Shown here: piece by piece, positions 25,246-33,264 of the stretch
How positions within the stretch are numbered: the first letter of the stretch is position 1
Layout of the letters: the number at the start of each line of letters is the position of its first letter
From: Psychromicrobium silvestre
GTDB taxonomy: Bacteria > Actinomycetota > Actinomycetes > Actinomycetales > Micrococcaceae
Direction of reading: 5' to 3'
Assembly (NCBI RefSeq): GCF_013408295.1
Contig: NZ_JACBYQ010000001.1
Coordinates: 1,426,001-1,490,000, forward strand
Length of the DNA: 64,000 bases
Translations under genes and position numbers: made by a program
Notes under the pieces: model-generated
Seen by the model: the letters and a program-made list of their open reading frames with translations, nothing else
Database searches by the model: none
Told to the model about the DNA's origin: nothing

Positions 25246-26114
25246 ATACCCGAACCGAGCTCTTGCGCGACCATGCCTGTCTAGTCCTTCATGGTCCGGA
25301 CCGGCCCGGCATCGTGGCTGCCGTGACCACGTTCATCACCAGCAACAAGGGCAATATCCTCTCGCTGGACCAGTACTCCGACGACGCGAACGGCGGCGCT
25401 TTCTTCCAACGAGTCGTCTTCCAGCGCCCAGATCTCGCCGCAGCAATGCCCGAGCTTGAGCTCGGGCTGGAGAATACGCTCGGTCGCTTCGGGCTGGAGT
25501 GGACGCTCACAGACCAGTCGATCCCCAAACGGATGGCCATCCTAGCCTCGGCCTCCGATCACTGCCTGCTTGAACTACTCTGGCGTCAGCGCGGGGGCGA
25601 ACTGCCGGTCACCATCCCGATGGTGATCTCGAACCACACCAATAGCGCCGATGACGTCCGCACCTTCGGCGTCCCGTTCTTTCACGTGCCATCGCAGGGA
25701 GCGGATAAATCCGCTGCCGAGGCCGAGATCGTCAAGCTCCTTGCTGGCAATGTCGACTTCGTCGTGCTCGCCAGGTATATGCAGATCCTCTCCGACTCAT
25801 TCCTCGAGAATGTTGGCGTGCCAGTGATCAACATCCATCATTCGTTCCTGCCAGCCTTTATCGGTGCTGCGCCTTATCGGAAGGCGAAGGAACGCGGCGT
25901 GAAACTCATTGGTGCCACCTCCCACTACGTCACGAAAGACCTCGACGAGGGACCTATCATCGAGCAAGATGTCACTCGGGTTGATCACACCCACTCTGCT
26001 GCTGATCTCCAGGCGCGCGGTGCCTATGTTGAGCGCGAGGTGCTTTCCCGTGCCGTTCAGTGGCACGCCGAAGACCGCGTTATTCGGCAGGGGAATCAGA
26101 CAATCGTTTTCTAG
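25242..26114 (+). CDS. purU: Formyltetrahydrofolate deformylase
   Basis: A 290-residue PurU. An N-terminal ACT domain (CLVLHGPDRPGIVAAVTTFI, residues 13-32) is fused to a formyltransferase-fold domain with the catalytic Asn in VISNHTN (131), His in NIHHSFLPAF (about 199), and Asp in TKDLDEGPIIEQD (about 233). It hydrolyses 10-formyl-THF to formate and THF. It is translationally coupled to the MTHFR gene. It closes the folate cycle for methyl groups removed by the DmdA-like enzyme, as in sarcosine/nicotine megaplasmid operons of Arthrobacter relatives. Confidence 0.92.
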   Translation: MNTRTELLRDHACLVLHGPDRPGIVAAVTTFITSNKGNILSLDQYSDDANGGAFFQRVVFQRPDLAAAMPELELGLENTLGRFGLEWTLTDQSIPKRMAILASASDHCLLELLWRQRGGELPVTIPMVISNHTNSADDVRTFGVPFFHVPSQGADKSAAEAEIVKLLAGNVDFVVLARYMQILSDSFLENVGVPVINIHHSFLPAFIGAAPYRKAKERGVKLIGATSHYVTKDLDEGPIIEQDVTRVDHTHSAADLQARGAYVEREVLSRAVQWHAEDRVIRQGNQTIVF

Positions 26115-26414
26115 GGGTTCGGGGAGAGGTGTGGCTTGCTGGTGTTGTTGTCGTGTTAAACAGCTGAGTTCCGCGTGGGATTGAGCACAGAGTGGTGTCG
26201 AACCAGCTAACGTGACCGAACGCCTCTGAATGATGCGGAAAACACAAAGGAGAGATCGCATCCTACCTGCCTCTTCTACGACGTGAGTGAGTTTGCGATC
26301 ACGTCTCACACCGAGAGTTTCAAGAAACCATCGCTTCGACTCTTTCAGGACTCAGCTACGCCTAAACATGCTTGCTGGAGAACCGCTGCAGACCTTGCGT
26401 TATGCCGACCAAGG
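26115..26414. other. Gene-free junction between C1 cluster and defence island
   Basis: About 300 bp with no supported gene. An AAAGGAGAG sequence at 26249-26257 looks like a ribosome-binding site, but no ATG/GTG with homology follows within reach, so it may mark a lost gene. This is the probable left edge of the island, judging by the change from metabolic to defence genes; no att-like repeat of the tRNA-Ala end was seen. Confidence 0.4.
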
Positions 26415-28532
26415 TCAGGCGAAGGAATTGCTATCCCGCCGTTCGATCGCATCTGCGAGTGCGCGAAGCCGACGTGTTGCGGCCGACGCGTCACCGAGAA
26501 CGTAGGTTGCGAATTTCGGATCGTCTGCCGTGTCTACCATCCGCAACGCGTCGACCTGCAACTGCGACATGGTTTCAATCGCAACCACAATCTCTTCGAC
26601 GCTCGGGGCTAGTTCAGTTCTACGCCCATCTCTAGAAATATCTCGAGCAGAAAGCGCCTCTCCGGCTTCGCGCTCTTCCTCAGTAAGTTTGGCGAGTAAG
26701 AACGATACGATATCCAGCTCCCTCCCTCGTGCCGCAAGCAGATCGTCTAGTTCGGAGAGCCCATTGGGGGCAAGGAACAGACGTCCAACTTCGTAGGGTC
26801 GAAGCCCTAGAGCAATCGAAGTCTCAGCAAGGGTGCCCAGTCGCTCAGCATCTAGCAGCACCCACTCCTTCTGTGAAGCCATGTTCTTGATCGTTTCACC
26901 GCTGAAGGAGGGACCTACGATCGCGACAAGGCTCGCATGGTGGCGATTCTTATGCGTCTCAATCGCCACGTCGCTGACGTCTGTGTGGGCGACATGACCA
27001 ACCGACCGTGCTTTTGCTTCAACGATCGCTGTAGTTCGCGAACCGTCAACATTATTCCAGTGAACGAGGACATCTGTGTCGCCAGACCCACTAATCACAC
27101 GAGCCTCGAATCCCATGGCCAGAAAGACATCGCGTATTGCGTTCTCGAATGCACGGCCGGAGGCCTGGCCTCCGAAAAGCGGTTCCCTTGAGAGCCTGAT
27201 CAGGTCGTCGCTCAGCCCGAGGGAATGCACGTCCTTCACCTGCTGAGCTACCTGGGCGTGATCGTTGATTTCCAGCTGGGCATCTGGCACGTCCGCGAGC
27301 GGCAGCTCGGCCAGAAGCGCAGACCCGCGCGGCGTCGCCCGAAGACGCCCATACCGTGGCTCTTCTATCAACTCGGTATTGAGAAGAAAACTAGCAATCC
27401 ATCGACACTTGTCTGTATTGAGTCCGAACACCGATGCTTCTGAATACATCTCATTTCGTGTGACATCTTTCTCGACAGTGCGGATCATTTCACCAACAAA
27501 CCGCATGTTCGCGTGGAGGATTCGTACGAAGTTAATGTCGTCACCCGACTCGATCCAAGCTCTTGCCGCAGGCGTGGCCTCAAACACTCCCCGACCAACC
27601 TCAACCAGAATCCCCGATGCACGCATAAAGGGCAACATAGATTCCACGCTGCTCCTCTTTAGCCCGAAAGCCTGGCAGATGAACGAGAATAGTTCCTCTC
27701 GCTCGATCTTCTCGGATGCAGCATTGATGACGGTTCTCAGATTCTCTACCTTGTTGGGATTCGACGGTGGACTCGGAACCCAGATGTTGTAGGTGCTGCG
27801 CGACTCATGCGTGCGCGCCGATGTTGAGAATTCATCGAGCAGCCCTGCGATCTCAGCAGGGGGCGGTGAAATTTCAACCATCTGCTCATGCCCATCATCG
27901 AAGGCTTCGGGCGTCACAATCAAACGATCGCCAAGCAGCGTGCGTCCCAACGACGTGATCTGCCATCGCCGATTGCCCGCAGGTTCGATGAGCCCAAGCA
28001 CCTCCTGCCAGTCCATTCGACTACGAATGCCACCTTTGCTTTGCCCCGAGGTCTTGTAAAGCACCTGAATCCGCTCCTCGACGCTGTCGACCGTGAGCGG
28101 TTCCTCAGCAATCACCAACAAGACCTCTGCGAACAGCCGAATACGACTGGCCAGAATCATTGCAAGACGTTCGGGCGTGGGGTCAGATCTGAGCTCCACC
28201 CCCGCCGCAGCGAGATGAAGTCCGCCTCCGCCGTTCTCCACCAGCCTGAGCCCTCGAAGGAGGCCATAATATTCGCGCCACGTCGCGGTATCGGACCTAG
28301 GGGATGCACCGCCCTGACGCGGCTGAACATCTCGGTTGTCGAACGACAACTTAGGTTTCGTGTCGAGATCAACTGCATGCCCCTGGCCAACCTGTTTGAG
28401 GAGCTCAAGGACAAGCGGAACCCACACAGCTTTGCCACCCAGCAAACCGGGGATCGAACTGGCCTGCCCGCGCCAGAGCGCCTTCTGCTCCGCAAGTTCA
28501 TGGGATTTCACTGGCAAATTGTGTGATGTCAT
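26415..28532 (-). CDS. Mrr-like restriction endonuclease-fold protein with winged-helix N-terminus
   Basis: A 705-residue protein. The N-terminal two-thirds look like repeated winged-helix modules (ITSLGRTLLGDRL; RATPRGSALLAE). From about residue 462 there is a PD-(D/E)XK domain: GRAFENAIRDVFLAMGF, SGSGDTDVLVHW with the active Asp, and TAIVEAKARS with the ExK. A helical tail follows. This is the build of Mrr-type type IV nucleases that cut modified or foreign DNA. The ATG at 28532 has no Shine-Dalgarno sequence; TATAGT 7 bases upstream suggests a leaderless mRNA. The family name is not known to me. Confidence 0.75.
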   Translation of the reverse strand: MTSHNLPVKSHELAEQKALWRGQASSIPGLLGGKAVWVPLVLELLKQVGQGHAVDLDTKPKLSFDNRDVQPRQGGASPRSDTATWREYYGLLRGLRLVENGGGGLHLAAAGVELRSDPTPERLAMILASRIRLFAEVLLVIAEEPLTVDSVEERIQVLYKTSGQSKGGIRSRMDWQEVLGLIEPAGNRRWQITSLGRTLLGDRLIVTPEAFDDGHEQMVEISPPPAEIAGLLDEFSTSARTHESRSTYNIWVPSPPSNPNKVENLRTVINAASEKIEREELFSFICQAFGLKRSSVESMLPFMRASGILVEVGRGVFEATPAARAWIESGDDINFVRILHANMRFVGEMIRTVEKDVTRNEMYSEASVFGLNTDKCRWIASFLLNTELIEEPRYGRLRATPRGSALLAELPLADVPDAQLEINDHAQVAQQVKDVHSLGLSDDLIRLSREPLFGGQASGRAFENAIRDVFLAMGFEARVISGSGDTDVLVHWNNVDGSRTTAIVEAKARSVGHVAHTDVSDVAIETHKNRHHASLVAIVGPSFSGETIKNMASQKEWVLLDAERLGTLAETSIALGLRPYEVGRLFLAPNGLSELDDLLAARGRELDIVSFLLAKLTEEEREAGEALSARDISRDGRRTELAPSVEEIVVAIETMSQLQVDALRMVDTADDPKFATYVLGDASAATRRLRALADAIERRDSNSFA

Positions 28533-28817
28533 GGAGGAACTATATGGGATTGTGAGCGACACCTGCGTAATGAAATGCGAGTCAACAAGTGTGCGCTGGT
28601 ATCGATTGAATCTTATGAAAGCCCCGAACCCTGGCGCGCGACCGGTAGCTTGCGAACCGAAGGAAGGGACATTGACCTGTCTCGCCAACCAGGCCTTCAG
28701 CAACGGCAGCGAGATCACCAAAAAGGAGAGGCGACGATCCGGCCTACTGAGCCGTTCGCCGCCTTGGCACCCGCACCGGCTTCAACCGATGTCAGGTGTT
28801 CTAGTACGTCTGAAATT

Positions 28818-29261
28818 GTGGAGGTTCTGCCGGCCTACTCCAACAGAGGTCGCCACTACGAAACCCGCTTCGATAAGATCCTGGCCACCACTACCAATCT
28901 AGCGGCTCCTCGAAGGTCACGAAAACTCACGGCAAAGTATTCGGCCAAAATTGTCCACCGACTGACAGCTGCAGACCAATCTGACATCGCCGCCCGCTAT
29001 CAACAAGGTAGGTCATCGCGCCAGCTTGCTGAAACGTACGGCATATCCAAAACCAGCATCATCATCGTGCTTCGCGAAGCTGGGGTTCCGATTCGGCGGC
29101 AAGGTCTGGGCGATTTCCAAACAGGCGACATCACCGAACGATATAGAGCCGGCGCCTCACTGGCGGCTATCGGCAAAGTACATGGCGTCTCGGCCGACAC
29201 GGTCCGCAAGCTCCTCCTCAAGCAAAGGATTACACTGCGTAATCCCTGGGACCATCCGTAG
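28818..29261 (+). CDS. Double helix-turn-helix protein, serine-recombinase C-terminus-like
   Basis: The C-terminal 110 residues hold two tandem HTH units: LTAADQSDIAARYQQGRSSRQLAETYGISKTS and then ITERYRAGASLAAIGKVHGVSADTVRKLLL. They resemble the HTH repeats after the catalytic domain of resolvase-type recombinases and short stand-alone relatives in actinobacteria. The start is uncertain: GTG 28818 is used here, but the frame is open from 28575. No resolvase catalytic domain is present. It may be a transcription factor or a recombinase remnant at the island's left side. Confidence 0.5.
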   Translation: MEVLPAYSNRGRHYETRFDKILATTTNLAAPRRSRKLTAKYSAKIVHRLTAADQSDIAARYQQGRSSRQLAETYGISKTSIIIVLREAGVPIRRQGLGDFQTGDITERYRAGASLAAIGKVHGVSADTVRKLLLKQRITLRNPWDHP

Positions 29262-29328
29262 CTAGTCCACATACAACGACGTCGCCGCAATCGATTTGGA
29301 TGTGTAGGTCACTCGCAGGCAAAGCCTT

Positions 29329-29490
29329 CTAGTAGTAGGCGGGGAACCTTCCGTCGAAGACCAGATCCCACTGAGCGAACGCTTCCGAGACCTTGCCAGC
29401 CTTGTTTAGTTCGACTGCTTTGTTCGCGCGGACGGCCGCAGCGGCAAGCTTCGAGCGCGCATCGATGTAGTTTGCCTCGCTGCTTCTGGA
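29329..29490 (-). pseudogene. Possible C-terminal tail of a SMODS/CD-NTase nucleotidyltransferase
   Basis: About 53 codons end at a TAG (29331-29329) and begin just after an in-frame TGA, immediately downstream of herA. The peptide has EANYIDARSKLAAAA, then a helix, and closes with AFAQWDLVFDGRFPAYY. Helix-A..W..(I/V)F.G.FP endings are typical of SMODS-type CD-NTases of CBASS systems. No catalytic GS...DxD part remains. The assignment is from memory of the family ending and is tentative. Confidence 0.35.
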
Positions 29491-29506
29491 ATGGATACTT
29501 CAAGGT

Positions 29507-31279
29507 CTAACCCCGCCAGTTTTCGATCACATCAGGAATCTCAACTTCGAGCCAGTCCTGCTTCCACTCTGTGCGGAAGTTGATGTCGTGAGAATCTGGC
29601 AGGTTGACGATGCTATTTACCTTGACGATGGATGGGACTGTCACGGAGTCGCCGATGATGATTGCCTCCTGGCGCTCCAAGGACGGTAGTGCATCTGTGA
29701 TGGCGCCAAGATTGTCGGGCAACAGCCTCTTTACGTATCGCTGGTCTGCGGGGTTGGTCAGGCGCATGGCCACAAAATTGTTGCACTGCGAGAAGACGGT
29801 CTCCGAGATCTCAGATGGTCTTTGGCTAACTATCATCAACGAGATGCCATATTTTCGCCCCTCTTTGGCGATGCGCTCGATCGCTCGCTTGACCGTGCCG
29901 TACTTCGCGCCCTCGCTCTGAGGTATGTAGTTGTGAGCCTCCTCATAGACCAGCAGGTACGGTAGCTCCTGCGCACCCCTGGTCCGGTGCTTCTTGAAGT
30001 GAAAGTTGAAGGTGAATATCAGGCGAGTAATGAGTGATACAACAACGCTTAGGACTTCAAACGGGATACCACTCAGGTCCAAGATCGTTACATTGCTCTT
30101 GGTTTTCCCGTAACCCATGAACTGAGAGAGCAACTCACTCAAGTCGCCGGTTTTGAATTCTTCGTCGCTGGGATTCCGTGGGGCTAGTAGAAAATCAAGT
30201 CGTCGATCATTCCGTCGACCCTCGAGCCTCATAAGGAAGCGGTTGAACTCTCCGTTGAACGGACCATTCGAAGCCTTCGCGGCTGCTGAAGTGCTCTGCT
30301 CGACAAAGGCCCTTGGCATCTCAAAATAGTGCAAAGATCGATCAGTGACGAGTGTCCCGTCGTCCTTAAACTTCGGAAGGTTTCCATCGCCGGGTGCCTT
30401 GCCTATGACTTCCGTGTTGAGATGGGTAAGGTAGTTAATCACTTCTTCCAGGCTGAAATATATTGGAGAGTCATAGGAGATCTTCGTGCCAGATGCCCCG
30501 GCATATTTCTTCTTATTCTCAATTACCGCATTGCGAAATTGTGACACCTGGTTGTGAGAGTTCTGTTCGTTGCTCTCTATGAACATCTCCTCAAGCTCTT
30601 CTGAATTCATCATCCAGTAAGGGAGCTTTAATTCATCCACGCCAATGGCCCGGGCATCCGGAAACGCGCTCCGATACTCGCCATGCAAATCGAAAATGAT
30701 CACATGGGAGTTGTTCAGCTTGCCCGCTTCGGTCTGTCCTGTAGAGGGGCGAATCCCTTCCTGGAGGATGGCGGCGACCGTAGATGACTTACCGGATCCT
30801 GTTGATCCAACCACGCCAATATGCTTGCCAAAGAACTTGTCCCCGTCAAGATAAACGGATATGTTCTCATCCTGAACAAGCTGCCCAAAGCTGAACCGCT
30901 TCTCGGGTTCGACTGCGGAGTAGATTTCTTCCAGCAAACTTTTAGATGCTATTTCCACGCGTCGCGGGGGGATCGTTATTTGTTTTCCGCCACGCTTAAA
31001 TACGCCATCTTCAAGTCTCCCCACAGGCTGAAGTGACAGAACGAACTTTACAGTAGGCAGTTCAGCATCATCTTGTCGTGTTAATGAATCCTTTACTCTG
31101 AAGCTTTGAACAATTGCAACCAGACAAGAGTCATTATCGTCGGAGATCTGTACGTAGCTTCCGATTTCGAGTTGTACGTCTCTGTTCTGATATTCCTCTG
31201 TTGAACTGACTTCCACTTCGATGACATCGGGACCGACCGCTATCACTTTTGCTATGTCTGTAATGTCGTTATCGCTCAT
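29507..31279 (-). CDS. HerA-like ATPase (DUF87)
   Basis: A 590-residue HerA/FtsK-fold ATPase. An N-terminal HAS-barrel-like beta region (to about residue 110) precedes Walker A GSTGSGKS (158-165), an acidic LYVYEEAH-type Walker B (LLVYEEAH near 445) and SQRPSEIS sensor region. The ATG at 31279 follows GGGGGA; it begins 1 nt after the stop of the nuclease gene, so the pair is coupled. HerA hexamers drive partner nucleases in anti-phage systems such as HerA-DUF4297 and HerA-Sir2. Base composition is visibly more AT-rich than the chromosomal flanks. Confidence 0.88.
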   Translation of the reverse strand: MSDNDITDIAKVIAVGPDVIEVEVSSTEEYQNRDVQLEIGSYVQISDDNDSCLVAIVQSFRVKDSLTRQDDAELPTVKFVLSLQPVGRLEDGVFKRGGKQITIPPRRVEIASKSLLEEIYSAVEPEKRFSFGQLVQDENISVYLDGDKFFGKHIGVVGSTGSGKSSTVAAILQEGIRPSTGQTEAGKLNNSHVIIFDLHGEYRSAFPDARAIGVDELKLPYWMMNSEELEEMFIESNEQNSHNQVSQFRNAVIENKKKYAGASGTKISYDSPIYFSLEEVINYLTHLNTEVIGKAPGDGNLPKFKDDGTLVTDRSLHYFEMPRAFVEQSTSAAAKASNGPFNGEFNRFLMRLEGRRNDRRLDFLLAPRNPSDEEFKTGDLSELLSQFMGYGKTKSNVTILDLSGIPFEVLSVVVSLITRLIFTFNFHFKKHRTRGAQELPYLLVYEEAHNYIPQSEGAKYGTVKRAIERIAKEGRKYGISLMIVSQRPSEISETVFSQCNNFVAMRLTNPADQRYVKRLLPDNLGAITDALPSLERQEAIIIGDSVTVPSIVKVNSIVNLPDSHDINFRTEWKQDWLEVEIPDVIENWRG

Positions 31280-31280
31280 T

Positions 31281-32558
31281 TTATTTTCCCCCAATTACTT
31301 TGTGAATGTGTTCTGCGCTCAAGCCTTCGTAGAAGATTGGTGGATCTGCACTTCCAGCCCGACACAGTTCGTCGTCGAGTCCCTCAATCGCAAGTATGAC
31401 GCCAAAGTCATGACCTTCCTTGATGAATTCTCGAAAACTCGCCATGGAGATAATCCGTATGGAGTACGAGGCTAGTTTGATTACGTCGCCGCCACCGCGC
31501 CGATTGATCACGGGCGGGGCATCGAATGCGGCTGTCTGGAACCCAATGGTTTCGTAGCCGTCGTTTATCCCCACGCCGTGCTTGAGCACAGCCAGTTTGA
31601 CCCGACGAATTTGATCATCGTTGCCGTCGATTACTAGCGTCCAGGGCTTCGTTGTGTGCATCTTGCCAGGGCCGTATTCGGAGACGGCGAGTCTGCAAGC
31701 AAGGGTCTGCGCTTCGACCTCATCCTGATCGATGGAGATCACCACGGCTTTACGCTTAGAAGGTGTGAGTACCTTGAGCTGTTTGAGGCGCCTCGCTAGG
31801 CCTGCTGCATAGCGGTCCGCTCCAACAGTCTCAGCGTGCCATCGGGTGTAGAGAGCTTGGCGGTTATTGATCCGAGCGAGGAAATCTGCGCGGTTGATTT
31901 TTCGATTATCGACATCAGGATTCATCGCCAAGAACTGAATGTGGGCTAGTGCGGCTGCGTAGTGCAGATCATCTACATCTTGTTCGCTGGCAGAAAGATG
32001 TCGTGCGAGGTGCTTCTTTGCTGAGGAGTTCTGCGTTTCGAAGTCATCACCAGACCGAATCCTCAGGCGCTTGGTGAAGCCAATCAGCGTTTCTTCGGAG
32101 TAGTTCTCGTAGTCCAAATGGATCTGGACCCCATCGGTGGTAGTTTTCCGAGTCAGGCATGCACGAAGCTCATCGATCGTCAGTGTCTCTGGTGGATAGC
32201 TCTCTTGACCAAAATGGACGTGCAAAATGAAGTCATGATTCGCGCCTAGGGAGTAAGCCTTGAGCATTAACTCAACTGGTTCATGAATGGATCGGGGAGT
32301 GCCATATTTTTTGGACGCCCAATACTTCACCTGAACTGCAGTGCTACGGCTCGCACCGAGTAGGTCGATGTCTTCAAGACCTTCGACAAGCACCTCGGTA
32401 TCCGTGTCGGCATCGAGTACTTCAAGAATGGTGCGGTCGAATTGATAGCAGTATCCGCGAATCGACGCGTGAGCCGAGCGATCCTTAGTAGCCTTTGTAG
32501 TGGTCGTCACGCGGCCGCATTCTCCATATTCATTATCATTCGAGGCTCCATGACTCAT
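31281..32558 (-). CDS. Cap4/DUF4297-like dsDNA nuclease, HerA partner
   Basis: A 425-residue protein. Residues 29-82 carry a PD-(D/E)XK pattern like Cap4/DUF4297 nucleases: HASIRGYCYQFDRTILEVL, then EVLVEGLEDIDLL (Glu/Asp metal ligands near 59-65) and AVQVKYW (Gln76, Lys78). The remainder is mixed alpha/beta with no recognised domain and may bind the HerA partner or sense the trigger. It overlaps the metallopeptidase stop by 23 bp and is followed 1 nt later by herA. A GTG at 32510 is an alternative start. Confidence 0.75.
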   Translation of the reverse strand: MSHGASNDNEYGECGRVTTTTKATKDRSAHASIRGYCYQFDRTILEVLDADTDTEVLVEGLEDIDLLGASRSTAVQVKYWASKKYGTPRSIHEPVELMLKAYSLGANHDFILHVHFGQESYPPETLTIDELRACLTRKTTTDGVQIHLDYENYSEETLIGFTKRLRIRSGDDFETQNSSAKKHLARHLSASEQDVDDLHYAAALAHIQFLAMNPDVDNRKINRADFLARINNRQALYTRWHAETVGADRYAAGLARRLKQLKVLTPSKRKAVVISIDQDEVEAQTLACRLAVSEYGPGKMHTTKPWTLVIDGNDDQIRRVKLAVLKHGVGINDGYETIGFQTAAFDAPPVINRRGGGDVIKLASYSIRIISMASFREFIKEGHDFGVILAIEGLDDELCRAGSADPPIFYEGLSAEHIHKVIGGK

Positions 32559-33264
32559 CCCGCAGTGGTGCTTGGTTCAAGTCGTCGCGACGTGCTCGCC
32601 AGTCCGGCAGGAAACCGTCCATTAGCTCGGTAAAGCGCTCGTTGTGGTTGCGTTCTAGCAGATGCGTCATCTCGTGCACGACGATGTATTCCAGGCAGTT
32701 TGGGTGCTTTTTGCCGAGCTCAAGATTGAACCAGACGTGCGCCGATTCGCGGTTACAGCTACCCCACTTGGTCTTCATACGGCGTACAGTCCACTTCGCG
32801 ACTTCACGACCAATAAGTGGCTGCCACTTAGCTATGAGCTCAGGAACTTCGTGCTTGAGAGCGGCGCGGTGCCACTCATCCATGGCCTTTCGACGGGTTT
32901 CCGGAGTGCTCTCTACGGGTGCGCATAGTGTCAGCCGCTTTCCATTGACATTAAACCGGATCCGGCCTGGTTCGTTGACGACCTTGAGCCGGTACCGCTG
33001 CCCCCAGACGTAATGGGATTCACCGGTGACCATTTCACGCTCGGTTTGGCGCACTGCATTACGAAGCTGCTGGCGCTGCCTCTTAATCCAAGGCAGGCGC
33101 TGTACGACAGCCATCCTGATCGCGTCGTCATCGAGTCGTTCTGGTGCTGCAACGCGTACGCGGCCAAGGGGTGGGTAGACCGCGATGTGTAAGTTCTTGA
33201 TGTTCTTATAGATGACATCGACATCGATCCCGGCGACAGTCAGATAGGCACTAGCGGTACTCAT
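32536..33264 (-). CDS. YgjP-like zinc metallopeptidase (DUF45/SprT-like)
   Basis: A 242-residue YgjP/DUF45 protein with HEMTH at 197-201 followed by ERNHNERF (third ligand region), and the upstream TKWGSC motif near 165. The family is frequently encoded in type I restriction-modification loci, where its job is not settled; protein quality control or processing of the complex has been suggested. Its start overlaps the hsdR stop by 14 bp. Confidence 0.85.
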   Translation of the reverse strand: MSTASAYLTVAGIDVDVIYKNIKNLHIAVYPPLGRVRVAAPERLDDDAIRMAVVQRLPWIKRQRQQLRNAVRQTEREMVTGESHYVWGQRYRLKVVNEPGRIRFNVNGKRLTLCAPVESTPETRRKAMDEWHRAALKHEVPELIAKWQPLIGREVAKWTVRRMKTKWGSCNRESAHVWFNLELGKKHPNCLEYIVVHEMTHLLERNHNERFTELMDGFLPDWRARRDDLNQAPLRDESWSLE

